A stretch of 64,000 nucleotides of DNA from Lysobacter capsici (GTDB taxonomy: Bacteria; Pseudomonadota; Gammaproteobacteria; Xanthomonadales; Xanthomonadaceae): positions 1 to 64,000 of the forward strand of contig NZ_CP094357.1 of NCBI RefSeq assembly GCF_014779555.2. Reading direction: 5' to 3'. Under the pieces are notes generated by a model, which was not told where the DNA came from, did not search any database, and saw only the letters and a list, made by a program, of their open reading frames with translations. The position numbers and the translations under genes are program-made. Shown piece after piece: positions 30,000 through 38,614 of this stretch. Positions within the stretch are counted from its first letter, which is position 1; every line of letters begins with the position of its first letter.

Positions 30000-30905
30000 A
30001 CCTGCTCGATCGCGCAGGCCCACAAGCTACGCGTGCAGGTCACGCAATCCTCCTGTAGGAGCGGCGTGAGCCGCGACCGCGGACGCATGCGGGGTTTCGC
30101 GGTCGCGTCTTACGCCGCTCCTACAGTCGCTTTCGGCCGCATCTCGGTGTCTGATTTCATGGATGGTCGATGCGGCCCCAACGCGCGCAAACAAAAAGCC
30201 CCCACGCCATTGAGACTTGCTTAATCGCGCCGACTTACAAGCTACGCGTGCAGGTCACGCAATCCCCCTGTAGGAGCGGCGCGAGCCGCGACCGCGACCT
30301 CGCGGCATCGACGCATGCAGGTTTCGCGGTCGCGGCTCACGCCGCTCCTACAGTCGCCTTCGTCCGCATCCCCGCGTCTGACGTCATGGATGGTCAATGC
30401 GGCTCCAACGCTCGCAAACAAAAAGCCCCCCACACGCCGTCAAGACTTGCTCGATCGCGCAGGCCCACAAGCTCCGCGTGCAGGTCACGCAATCCCCCTG
30501 TAGGAGCGGCGCGAGCCGCGACCGCGACCTCTCAGCAGCGACGCATGCGGAGTTTCGCGGTCGCGGCTCACGCCGCTCCTACAGTCGATTTCGGCCGTAT
30601 TCCCGGCACCTGACATCATCGTTGGTCGATGCGGCCTCAACGCGCGCAAACAAAAAGATCCCCACGCCGTTGAGGCTTGCTTGATCGCGCAGGCTCACAA
30701 GTACCGAGTGCAGGCCACGCAATCCCCCTGTAGGAGCGGCGTGAGTCGCGACCGCGACCTCGCGGCGACGACGCATGTGGGTTTCGCGGTCGCGGCTCAC
30801 GCCGCTCCTATAGTCGCTTTCGGTCGCATTCCCCGCGTCTGACGTCATCGATGGTCGATACGGCCCCAACGAGCGCAAACAAAAAGACCCCCGCGCCGCA
30901 GCGCG
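30000..30905. repeat. Tandem array of four 215-230 bp hairpin-bearing units
   Basis: Four units have TGTAGGAGCGGCG at 30054, 30269, 30499 and 30729 (periods 215, 230, 230). Each has the same order: a CTGCTCGATCGCGCAGGCCC-like lead, CGTGCAGGTCACGCAATCC, a long inverted repeat (arms ~30 bp, CTGTAGGAGCGGCG...CGCCGCTCCTACAG, around a loop with CGCATGC), CGCTTTCGGCCGCAT, GGATGGTCGATGCGG and GCAAACAAAAAGCCCCC. Open frames through the array only repeat the unit and lack coding bias. A diverged single copy is at 53757-53925. Confidence 0.92.
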
Positions 30906-30916
30906 GCGCGAGGGTC
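30875..30916 (-). terminator. Intrinsic terminator of the M4 protease gene
   Basis: On the minus strand the stem GACCCTCGCGCCGC/GCGGCGCGGGGGTC is followed by TTTTTGTTT, about 57 bp after the stop. A second hairpin (AGCCGGCTT/AAGCCGGCT, 30929-30951) lies in between. The TTTTTGTTTGC tail is repeated in every unit of the adjacent array. Confidence 0.88.
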
Positions 30917-30973
30917 GAACAACCACCAAGCCGGCTTGGGACAAGCCGGCTCAAATCAGAGCACGGGTAACGC

Positions 30974-32869
30974 TCAGTTCTTGCAACGCGCCGCGGTCGA
31001 GCCTTCCGGCAGACCGACGTTGACCGCTTCCCACGCGCACGCCACGGTCTTGACCGCGCTGGCCTTGAGCAGGCCGCGATCGACCAGGTCCTGCGCCGCG
31101 GTCTGGGTCGCCACGCGCGCATCCGGGTAGCTGGCCTGCGAGGTCAGGTACAAGGTGTTGGCGCGGTACCAGATCTGGCCGGCGACGGTCGGGGTCAGGC
31201 CCTTGAGCCCGGTCGCGCCGTTGCACACCAGATCGGAGGGCAGCACGGTCTTGCGATGCGACTTGGGCACCTTCTGGCCTTCGGCCAGCAGGTAGAAGAA
31301 GTGATTGCCCACGCCCGAGGTGTAGTGCGGATCTTCCTCGGTGAAGCCGCCGGCCGGATAGCAGTCGAACGAACCGTTGCCTTCCTCGTCGGCGTCCAGG
31401 CTCGGCTTGAACATGTAGCGCAGCGGCACGCCGCTGAGCATCACGTTCTCGCCGATCAGGTAATCCGGCGGATCCTTCGGGCTGTTGTCGAAGAACTCGA
31501 CCAGGGTGCCGTGGATGTCGGAGGTCGCTTCGTTCAAGCCGCCGGCGTCGCCCGAGTACATCAGGCCCGAGGTCGCCTGGGTCACGCCGTGCGACATTTC
31601 GTGGCCGGCCACGTCGAGCGCGACCACCGGATTGGACAGGCCGTAATCGCCGTTGCCGTAGACCATGCGCTTGGCTTCGCCGTCCCAGAACGCGTTGGTG
31701 CCGCCCACGTCGATGAAGAAGAAGTAGGTGAAGGTGACATTGACGAAGCTCTGCACGCCGAGGCTGTCGCCGAAGATGCCGACGCGGTCGTAGAACTTCT
31801 TGTAGTAGTCCCAGGTCTTCGACACGCCGTAATGCGCTTCCACGCCGGTGCGCTCGATGTTGGTCATCTGCTCGTTGCCCCAGACGTTGTCGGCATCGAA
31901 CATCGGCGGCGCGGTGAAATCGCCGCCGCCGAACACCAGATCGACGACGGTGCCGCCGGTGTTGTGCACGGTGCCGCCGCCGCGCTGGTCGTCGCGCAGC
32001 AGATAGCCCGCGCCGCGGCCGTCGCTTTCTTCCGCGCCGACCTTGCTGGTGGAGATCGGCACCTTGCCGCGGGTGATGGTGAAGCCTTCGCCCTGCGCCG
32101 CTTCGGCGGTGTAGATGCGGCTGTCGCGGCCGAGCAGGCCGCCGTTGTCGGCATCGACGTAGATCAGATCGTGGACCGGACGCTGCGCCTTGTTGAGGCC
32201 GCGGAAGGTCACTTCATAGGCGAGCTTGGGCTCGTTGTTCTGGGCGAAATACACCATGCGCGAGGACGGCTTGTCGATGAAGCGGCCGGCGAAATGCACG
32301 CCGGCATCGGCGATCGCCTGCGCCGACGACAGCTTCGGCGTGGCCGCGCCGCCCTGGCCGAGCTTGAGGTCCATGGTCTTGCTGACCGAGGTCAGCAGGC
32401 CGCCCTTGAGATGCGCGACCAGATCGCCGCCGATCACCGGCAGGCCCTGGTAATCGCGGTTGAACCGCACGTGCTGGCTGCCGTCGGCTTCGACGATCAG
32501 ATCGCGCGGCACATAGCGCTCGGCTTCGATCGCGGCGCGATCGGCGCCGGCCAAGGCCTGCGCGCCGGCGCTTTGCAGTTTCTGCGCCTGCAGCAGTTCG
32601 CGCGCGCGGGCCACCGCCGGGCTGAGTTCGAGCTGCGCCGACGGCGTGCTGCCCGAGGCGGTCGCATAGGCGCTGCGCGCCGCGCTCGACGAGGCGGTGT
32701 TGGCGTTGGCGTGCGATGCGGTCTGCGCGGCGGCGTCGCCGCGATCGTGCGCGCTGGCGTTGGCGGTGCTGGCATTGCTGTCGCGTTGCGCGGTGACCAG
32801 CGCGGTGGCGGTGGTGCCGGTGATCGCCAGCAGGATCGAGGCGGTCAGGATGCGTTGTTTCATGGACAT
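30974..32869 (-). CDS. Secreted M4 family (thermolysin-like) metalloprotease
   Basis: A 631-aa extracellular zinc protease precursor. Signal peptide (first ~28 residues), a Ala/Ser-rich stretch, an FTP/PepSY-type propeptide (about 115-245; VPRDLIVEADGSQHVRFNRD), then the M4 catalytic domain with HEMSH at 423-427 and the third-ligand motif GGLNEATSD at 443-451, and the C-terminal M4 lobe. The ATG at 32869 has GGAGAG 8 bases upstream; a second ATG two codons later is possible. Such enzymes are secreted by type II systems and contribute to predation and lysis in Lysobacter, by family knowledge. Two terminator-like hairpins follow. Confidence 0.95.
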   Translation of the reverse strand: MSMKQRILTASILLAITGTTATALVTAQRDSNASTANASAHDRGDAAAQTASHANANTASSSAARSAYATASGSTPSAQLELSPAVARARELLQAQKLQSAGAQALAGADRAAIEAERYVPRDLIVEADGSQHVRFNRDYQGLPVIGGDLVAHLKGGLLTSVSKTMDLKLGQGGAATPKLSSAQAIADAGVHFAGRFIDKPSSRMVYFAQNNEPKLAYEVTFRGLNKAQRPVHDLIYVDADNGGLLGRDSRIYTAEAAQGEGFTITRGKVPISTSKVGAEESDGRGAGYLLRDDQRGGGTVHNTGGTVVDLVFGGGDFTAPPMFDADNVWGNEQMTNIERTGVEAHYGVSKTWDYYKKFYDRVGIFGDSLGVQSFVNVTFTYFFFIDVGGTNAFWDGEAKRMVYGNGDYGLSNPVVALDVAGHEMSHGVTQATSGLMYSGDAGGLNEATSDIHGTLVEFFDNSPKDPPDYLIGENVMLSGVPLRYMFKPSLDADEEGNGSFDCYPAGGFTEEDPHYTSGVGNHFFYLLAEGQKVPKSHRKTVLPSDLVCNGATGLKGLTPTVAGQIWYRANTLYLTSQASYPDARVATQTAAQDLVDRGLLKASAVKTVACAWEAVNVGLPEGSTAARCKN

Positions 32870-33579
32870 GCGTAGCTCTCCGAGTCATGCAACAAAGAAT
32901 AAAAAGAGAAGCAAATCGCCGCGGCGCGATCGTGGTCGCGAACGGCGTTACTGCACAACGGCAGGGATATCGATGCGACTGCGACGATGCGATCGACCGC
33001 GGACTTCGCTGTCGCTTCGTCAGCATTCCCCATGCATCCGAACGCTGCCCGACCGCACACCCCCCACCTTTTCCACACGCGATGTGGTCATGGAATGTGC
33101 GAAATGGGATGCGCGTCAGAAGTCGTCGAACGCTCGCATGCGCGCGGATGAAACTTAGTAACAAGTCTCGATGCGCGATGTGCGGCGATGGATTGCGCGC
33201 GGATGCGCGCGTGTGCGCGCGAGCGCGAGGAGCGCGGCGCGTGGCGTCGCGTAAAGAATGCTTAAGACGCCGGGTAAAGGCTGCTTACGGCGACAACCAG
33301 CCGCGTACGTCCGCGGAGTTCGCCAGTTTCAACGCACCGATCGGCGTGTTCCAGGCGAAGTCGTCAGCGCGACTTGGAAAAGCGCGCACCGCTCAAGACC
33401 GCGGCAGGGATTTGCGGGCGGTTCGTGCAAGCTCGGGCAGTGCCGCTTTCAGCAGCGGGTGAGGGCGCTCATGTCGTTGCGATGCGAGCAAAGCGAAGAA
33501 CATCGGGGCCGAATGCCTTGCCGACAAATCTTCGCGGCGCTCATCTGCAACGCCGGCGCGCAGGCCTTGGCCGTGCGCC
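32870..33579. other. Long gap upstream of the M4 protease
   Basis: About 710 bp. The protease promoter must be within it, and the first ~40 bp are A/T-rich (AAGAATAAAAAGAGAAGC), but no clear promoter pair is visible. Alternating GCGC-rich sequence at 33185-33245. Open frames on the plus strand lack coding-type third positions and start context. Confidence 0.45.
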
Positions 33580-33798
33580 TTAGCGCGGCGGCGCCGGCAT
33601 GATGTGCGACAGGTAGATGCGGCTGTCTTCGAAGATGCGGATCGCCACCGGCAGGCCGAGCTGCACCGACAGATGGAAGGCTTCGCTCTTGGCCGCGGCC
33701 GACGCCGCGGCCGGGTTGTCGAAACGTTCGTCGGCGACGTCGCACGACAAGGTGCGTCCGAGGTAGGTGGATTCGTTGAGTTGCACGGTGTACGGCAT
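33580..33798 (-). CDS. Small protein of unknown function
   Basis: From the ATG at 33798 the product is 72 aa (MPYTVQLNESTYLGRTLSCD ... RIYLSHIMPAPPR). Codon third positions are strongly G/C, unlike the upstream extension of the frame to 33861, which supports both coding and this start (GTG at 33801 is an alternative). No signal peptide or membrane helix. No family recognised. Isolated gene; a perfect 20-bp palindrome lies 183 bp upstream on its strand. Confidence 0.65.
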   Translation of the reverse strand: MPYTVQLNESTYLGRTLSCDVADERFDNPAAASAAAKSEAFHLSVQLGLPVAIRIFEDSRIYLSHIMPAPPR

Positions 33799-34644
33799 CA
33801 CGGTGACCAGCCTTGTCGGACGAATCGGAGTTGCCCCGGCCCAGCTTGACCGCTTGCTCAAGGCGGCGACCCATTCCTTTGCTGAGCGGCGTCCGTTGCC
33901 GGCGCATAAGTCGTGCTGCCGGGGCGGAGATAAGGTGACTTAACCGTTCATGGTTTGCCCTAGGGGGACCACGAGATGCGGCGTAGGAAATTTCCTACGC
34001 TGGGGTAGGGCGTTGTGTGGCGTTGCGGGAGGGTTGTATGCGCGGGTAGCCGGTGGTGACGCCGCAACGTGCGGCTTCGCGGTCGCGACTTGCGTCGCTC
34101 CTACAGGTCGCCCAGGTGGGAGCGGCGCGAGTCGTGGCCGCGCCACTCGCATGAACCGTGGCTGTAAGCCGCCGGCCACCCACGACTTTCGACGGATTCT
34201 GGCGCCCGATCGATCGCCTAGCGTCGCAGCTCGTTCTCACGCGACCGCGACCAGGACGGCGCCGATGCCCGCCATTGCCAGCACCCAGCCGGTTTCGCGC
34301 CGCCTGCCCGCGTTGCGCGACCGCATGCGCGGTTCGCGCCGGTGGCGGGGCTGGCGCGTGCGCTTCGCCTGCGCCGCGCTGCTGTGGTCGGTCGGCTGCG
34401 CGGGCATCGCCATCGCCCGCGAAACGCCCGCGTCGCGATCCGCGCCGAAGTCATCGCCCGCGTCCGCGCCGAAGCTTCACCCGGGTCGCGACCCGGGCCG
34501 CGCGATCCAGCGACGCCCGAGCGTCGCGCCCGCTCCTGCCGCCGCGGCGCGACGCGAATCCCTGCATTGCCCCGGCCTGTCCTCGCGCAGCAGCGAAACC
34601 CAGCGTCAGTCGCGCCGTGGCGCCTGCCTGCGGCGGGCGCAGGC
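33799..34644. other. Gap with palindrome and repeat arms
   Basis: About 850 bp. Contains the 20-bp palindrome at 33981-34000 and two diverged arms of the CTGTAGGAGCGGCG family (34076-34106 and about 34116-34145). From 34267 a plus-strand frame with a signal-like start runs 124 bp into the opposite transporter gene; it is not supported as a gene. Confidence 0.5.
33981..34000. promoter_or_regulatory. Perfect 20-bp palindrome, possible operator
   Basis: GCGTAGGAAATTTCCTACGC is an exact 20-bp palindrome with a 6-bp A/T centre, the shape of a dimeric regulator site. It is followed by a half-like CTGGGGTAGGGCG. The nearest start codon it could control is the minus-strand small gene at 33798. Confidence 0.5.
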
Positions 34645-36444
34645 TCAGGAAAAGGCCGGCCAGAACGGACCGTCAAGCCACAGCCAGCGCGCCATCCAGG
34701 CGCTGACCAAGGCGATCAGCGTGGTCAGGGGCAAGCCGATGCGCAGGAAATCGCCGAAGCGGTATTGACCCGGACCGAGGATGAGCAGGTTGCCGTGATG
34801 CCCGATCGGAGTCAGGAACGCGACCACCGCGCCCAGCGCGGTGCACACCACGAACGGCGTCGGCGGCAGGCCCAGCGACTGCGCCAGCGAGATCGCGATC
34901 GGCCCGAGCAGCACCGTGGTCGCCGCGTCCGACAGGATCTGGGTCAGCAGCGCGGCGGCGGTGAACATCACCAGCAGGATCATCAGCGGCGACCAGCCCG
35001 CGATCACGTGCAGCATGCCCTGCGCCAGCAATTGCGCGGTGCCGGTCTGCTCCATCGCCACGCCCAGCGGGATCACCCCGGCGATCATCACGAAGATGCG
35101 CACGTCGATCTCGCGATAGGCCTGTTCGACATCGACGCAGCGGGTGGCGACCATCGCCACCGCGCCGAGCAGGAACGCCAGCGGCGCCGGCAGCCATTCG
35201 GTCGCGGCGGTGAGCACGGTCAGCGCCAGGATCGCCAGCGCCAGCGGCGCGCGGATGCGCCGGCGCGCTTCGCCGGCGAACGGCACCAGCATCAGGAAGC
35301 CGTGGTGCGCGGCCAGTTCGGTGAAACGCGCCGGCCGGCCCCACAGCACCAGCAGATCGCCCTCGCGCAGGCGCGCGTCGGACAGGCGCGGCGCGACCGC
35401 GCCCTGCTGCCGCCACAGGCCGGCGATCACCGCATGGAAGCGGCGGGCGAAATCCAGTTCGCGCACGCTGCGGCCGATGAACTCCGAACCCGGCGCGACC
35501 ACTGCCTGGACCAGCTGCGGCTCGCCGTCGCCGTCGGCGTGTTCGCCGAAACGCTTGATCGCGTTGAGATCGAGGCCGGCGTCGTCGTGCAGCGAGGCCA
35601 GCGCGTCGGCCGAGGCCTCGACCAGCAGGATGTCGCCGCTGATCAGCGGGCTGCTCGGGCCCAGGTCCTGACGGCGCTGGCCGTCGCGCAGCCAGCCGGT
35701 CATCACGAAGCGGTCGCCGAGCGCCTTCTGCAATTCGGCCAGCGGCCGCGTGCTCCAGCGCGAGCCGTCCACGATCACCAGTTCGGTGCGGTAACGGTCC
35801 AGGCGCAGATAACCGTCGTCGCCGTGCTCGCCGCCGCGCTTGGGCAGGAACCAGCGCGCCGCCAGCATGTACAGCACGCCGATCGCGATCAGGGCCAGGC
35901 CGATCGGGGTGATCGAGAAAATGCCCAGGCCCGGCGAACCGGTGCGTTCGAGCAGGTTGTCGGCGAGCAGGAAGGCCGGCGCACTGACCAGGGTCAGGGT
36001 GGTGCCGAGCGAGGCCGCGAACGACATCGGCATCAGCAGGCGCGAGGCCGACAGCCCGCGCGACTTCGCGAACCGGGTCAGGATCGGCAGCATCATCGCC
36101 GTGACCATGACGTGGTGGGTGAACGAGGACAGCGCCGCGACCGCCGGCATGGTCACCGCGATCGCGCGGCCCTCGCCGTGCCCGGCGGCGCGACCGATCC
36201 ACTGGCCCAGCCGCTCGGTGATGCCGGTCGCGGCCAGCCCGCCGGAAATCACGAACACCGCCGCGACGATGATCGCCGGTTCGCTGGCGAATCCCGACAG
36301 CGCCTGCTTGGAATCGAGCACGCCGGTCAGCACCAGCGCCAGCAGGGTCAGCATCGCCGTGACGTCGACCCGCAGCCGCTCGCTGACGAACAAGTACAGC
36401 GCTGCGCCCAGGATCAGCAGGAAGGCGATTTGCGAAAAGTCCAT
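34645..36444 (-). CDS. SLC13 family permease with two RCK_C (TrkA-C) domains
   Basis: A sodium/proton-coupled anion carrier of the DASS/SLC13 type. From ATG 36444 the product is 599 aa: ~5 N-terminal helices (MDFSQIAFLLILGAALYLFV onward), a cytoplasmic insert of about 200 residues with two TrkA-C-like modules (LVIVDGSRWSTRPLAELQKA; VVAPGSEFIGRSVRELDFAR), then ~7 helices ending in the family's PIGHHGNLLI/GPG signature. An ATG at 36459 adds five residues. Substrate (sulfate, dicarboxylate or other) cannot be told. It is divergent from the PAS kinase. Confidence 0.92.
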   Translation of the reverse strand: MDFSQIAFLLILGAALYLFVSERLRVDVTAMLTLLALVLTGVLDSKQALSGFASEPAIIVAAVFVISGGLAATGITERLGQWIGRAAGHGEGRAIAVTMPAVAALSSFTHHVMVTAMMLPILTRFAKSRGLSASRLLMPMSFAASLGTTLTLVSAPAFLLADNLLERTGSPGLGIFSITPIGLALIAIGVLYMLAARWFLPKRGGEHGDDGYLRLDRYRTELVIVDGSRWSTRPLAELQKALGDRFVMTGWLRDGQRRQDLGPSSPLISGDILLVEASADALASLHDDAGLDLNAIKRFGEHADGDGEPQLVQAVVAPGSEFIGRSVRELDFARRFHAVIAGLWRQQGAVAPRLSDARLREGDLLVLWGRPARFTELAAHHGFLMLVPFAGEARRRIRAPLALAILALTVLTAATEWLPAPLAFLLGAVAMVATRCVDVEQAYREIDVRIFVMIAGVIPLGVAMEQTGTAQLLAQGMLHVIAGWSPLMILLVMFTAAALLTQILSDAATTVLLGPIAISLAQSLGLPPTPFVVCTALGAVVAFLTPIGHHGNLLILGPGQYRFGDFLRIGLPLTTLIALVSAWMARWLWLDGPFWPAFS

Positions 36445-36545
36445 CGCCGCATTGTGCAAGACTTGGCCGTGTCGACGCCGTATGCGCCATCCACCGGGCC
36501 GTCACGACGGGTTTGGGTACACTCCGCGGTCACCCCGCCCGAGCC

Positions 36546-37769
36546 ATGCCGCACTACGCGATGAGCCTGCCGCACGCCCCGAGCAACGCCCCCAAGGCCG
36601 GAGACGACCGTTTCCGCCAGGCGATGACGGCATCGAACATCGGCATGGCGATCGTGTCCATCGACGGGATCTGGCTGGAGGTCAATCCGGCGCTGTGCGC
36701 GATGCTCGGTTACCGCGTCGACGAACTGCGCGGCCACCACTACAGCGAAGTCACCCATCCCGACGATCTGGCGATCAGCCAGCATCTGGTCGCCGCGCTG
36801 GTCAGCGGCGCGCTGGCCTCGGTCGACGAGCACAAGCGCTACGTGCATCGCGACGGCAGCGACGTGTGGGTGCAGCTCAACGTCGCGGTGATGCGCGACG
36901 AAGACGGCACCGCGCAATATTTCATCTCGCACATGCGCGACATCCGCGGCGAACGCGAGGCCGGCATGAAGTTGAGCGCGCGCGCCGAGGAACGCAGCGC
37001 GCAGCTCGACGCCTCGCACCGGCAGCTGCAGTTGTTCGCCGATGCGGTCGCTCACGACCTGCGCGCGCCGCTGCGCTCGATCGAAAGTTTTTCCGCCCTG
37101 CTCAACGAACGCGCGGCCGAGCGCCTCAACGAAACCGACCGCGACTACCTGGCGCGGATCCGCGCCGCGGCCTCGCGCATGACCGGGCTGCTGGCGGCGT
37201 TGACCGAGCTGTCGCACGTGACCCGCACGCAGATGCGGATCGCGCCGGTCGACCTGAGCCTGCTCGCCGACTGGGTCGGCGCCGAGCTGCAGGACGCCGA
37301 CCCGCATCACCGCGCCCAGATCAGCGTCCAGCCCGGCCTGCAGGTCGAGGGAGATGAGCGCCTGCTGAAGCTGATGCTGAACCAATTGATGCACAACGCC
37401 TGGAAATTCACCTGCGAACGAAGTGCCGCCCGGCATGCTGCCGCGCAAGCTTCAGCCCAGCCGGCCGGCGAGCCCGAACCGGTCCGCATCGAGGTCTTCG
37501 GTGAACGGTCCGGCGACCGGTTGGTGCTGTCGATACGCGACCAAGGCACCGGATTTGACATGCGATATGCTCACAAATTGTTCGAACCGTTCCAGCGCCT
37601 GCACGGGCCGGATCAGGGCGGCGGTCACGGCCTCGGGCTGGCGATCGCCTGGCGCGTCGTCGAGCGCCACCGCGGTCAGATGCGCGCCCATTCGCAGCCC
37701 GATGCGGGCAGCACGTTTACCGTAGAACTGCCCGTCGTGTCCGCGGGCGAGGACATCCCGAATGCATAA
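36546..37769 (+). CDS. PAS domain sensor histidine kinase
   Basis: A 407-aa soluble kinase: one PAS domain with a PAC tail (about 22-135; IGMAIVSIDGIWLEVNPALC, RYVHRDGSDVWVQLNVAVMR), HisKA with phosphoacceptor His170 in DAVAHDLRAPLRSIESFSAL, and a HATPase with NQLMHNAWKF (N box), DQGTGFD (G1) and GGGHGLGLAIAWRVV (G2). No membrane helix, so it senses a cytoplasmic signal. It resembles the phytochrome-like kinases that use Rcp1-type partners. The ATG at 36546 is preferred to a TTG at 36513. Its last 8 bp overlap the response-regulator gene. Confidence 0.93.
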   Translation: MPHYAMSLPHAPSNAPKAGDDRFRQAMTASNIGMAIVSIDGIWLEVNPALCAMLGYRVDELRGHHYSEVTHPDDLAISQHLVAALVSGALASVDEHKRYVHRDGSDVWVQLNVAVMRDEDGTAQYFISHMRDIRGEREAGMKLSARAEERSAQLDASHRQLQLFADAVAHDLRAPLRSIESFSALLNERAAERLNETDRDYLARIRAAASRMTGLLAALTELSHVTRTQMRIAPVDLSLLADWVGAELQDADPHHRAQISVQPGLQVEGDERLLKLMLNQLMHNAWKFTCERSAARHAAAQASAQPAGEPEPVRIEVFGERSGDRLVLSIRDQGTGFDMRYAHKLFEPFQRLHGPDQGGGHGLGLAIAWRVVERHRGQMRAHSQPDAGSTFTVELPVVSAGEDIPNA

Positions 37770-38196
37770 GGAAATCCTGCTGGTCGAAGACAACCCCGAC
37801 GATGTCGAGCTGACCCGGCTCGCCTTCGACGAGGCCAAGATCGCCAACAGGCTGGTGGTGATGGGCGACGGCGCCGAGGCGCTGGACTACCTGTTCGCCC
37901 GTGGCCGCTATTCCGATCGCGATCCCAACGATCTGCCGTCGATCGTGCTGCTCGACCTCAACCTGCCCAAGGTCGACGGTCGCGAAGTGCTGCAGGCGAT
38001 CCGCGCGCACGAACCCACCCGCACCCTGCCGGTGGTGGTGCTGACCACCAGCACCGAGCCGTTCGACGTCGAGGCCAGTTATGCGCTCGGGGTCAACAGC
38101 TATATCCAGAAGCCGGTGGATTTCGAGCAGTTCGTGTGGGCGGTGAAGCAGGTCGGGTTGTATTGGCTGGTGTTGAATCATCCGCGCAATCCGTGA
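37762..38196 (+). CDS. Single-domain response regulator (Rcp1-like)
   Basis: A 144-aa CheY-fold receiver without an output domain. Asp cluster EDNPDD (9-14), phosphoacceptor Asp65 in IVLLDLNLPKVDG, Thr in VVLTTSTEP, and Lys in YIQKPVDFEQF. The extended loop between helix 2 and strand 3 (GRYSDRDPNDLPS) is typical of Rcp1-like partners of PAS or phytochrome kinases. It overlaps the kinase gene by 8 bp, so the pair is translationally coupled. Its target is unknown. Confidence 0.95.
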   Translation: MHKEILLVEDNPDDVELTRLAFDEAKIANRLVVMGDGAEALDYLFARGRYSDRDPNDLPSIVLLDLNLPKVDGREVLQAIRAHEPTRTLPVVVLTTSTEPFDVEASYALGVNSYIQKPVDFEQFVWAVKQVGLYWLVLNHPRNP

Positions 38197-38220
38197 GGAC
38201 GGGGCGGGGCGCGGAAGCTT

Positions 38221-38302
38221 TAAGAGCAAAAGCTAAGAACAAAAGCTAAGAACAAAAGCTAAGAACAAAAGCTAAGAACAAAAGCTAAGAACAAAAGCGA
38301 AT
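38221..38302. repeat. 13-bp tandem repeat (AAGAACAAAAGCT)
   Basis: About six copies of AAGAACAAAAGCT, the outer ones slightly changed, directly after the response-regulator gene. It runs into the half-copy of the GGGGGG/CCCCCC element at 38298. Confidence 0.85.
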
Positions 38303-38614
38303 CCCCCCTGGCCCCCCTTTTGCAAAGGGGGGAACCCCTTGCGGCGAAAGCTCGGCGACCGGAGCCTTTTACGATTCCCGATTCCCGATTCCCGATTCCC
38401 GATTCCCGATTCCCGATTCCCGATTCCCGATCGGAATCGCATCGATAAGACGCCTTCAAGCGCGTGAACGAACGCCACCAAGCGCGGCAATGAGCCCACT
38501 TTGAAAAAGGGGGCGGGCGCCCGGCGAAAAACCGTCGCGGCGACAGCACCCTCAGCGCCGGGGGATTTGCTTCACCCCAGCGCGCGCCTCATCCCACGCA
38601 TCCCCCGCGCGCAA
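38298..38614. repeat. Clustered G/C-run element and 7-bp GATTCCC tract
   Basis: A half-copy of the element seen complete at 56958-57086 (AAGCGAATCCCCCCTGGCCC ... GGGGGGAAC, 38295-38334), eight copies of GATTCCC (38373-38429), and a shorter version of the element (GAGCCCACTTTGAAAAAGGG at 38492 paired with GGGGGATTTGCTT at 38560). No gene is seen in this stretch. Confidence 0.75.

Noticed and set aside
30170-30613. Repetitive 147-aa protein encoded by the 30-kb array
   Set aside because: The peptide repeats only because the DNA unit repeats; no third-position bias or ribosome site, and several frames are equally open.
34267-34768. Signal-peptide-like plus-strand frame (MPAIASTQPV...)
   Set aside because: Runs 124 bp into the opposite SLC13 gene, has Arg/Ser/Pro-rich composition and no family; the signal-like start is probably chance.
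38221-38302. Short regularly spaced repeats as a CRISPR or iteron array
   Set aside because: The 13-bp units are contiguous with no spacers and no replication gene is nearby.
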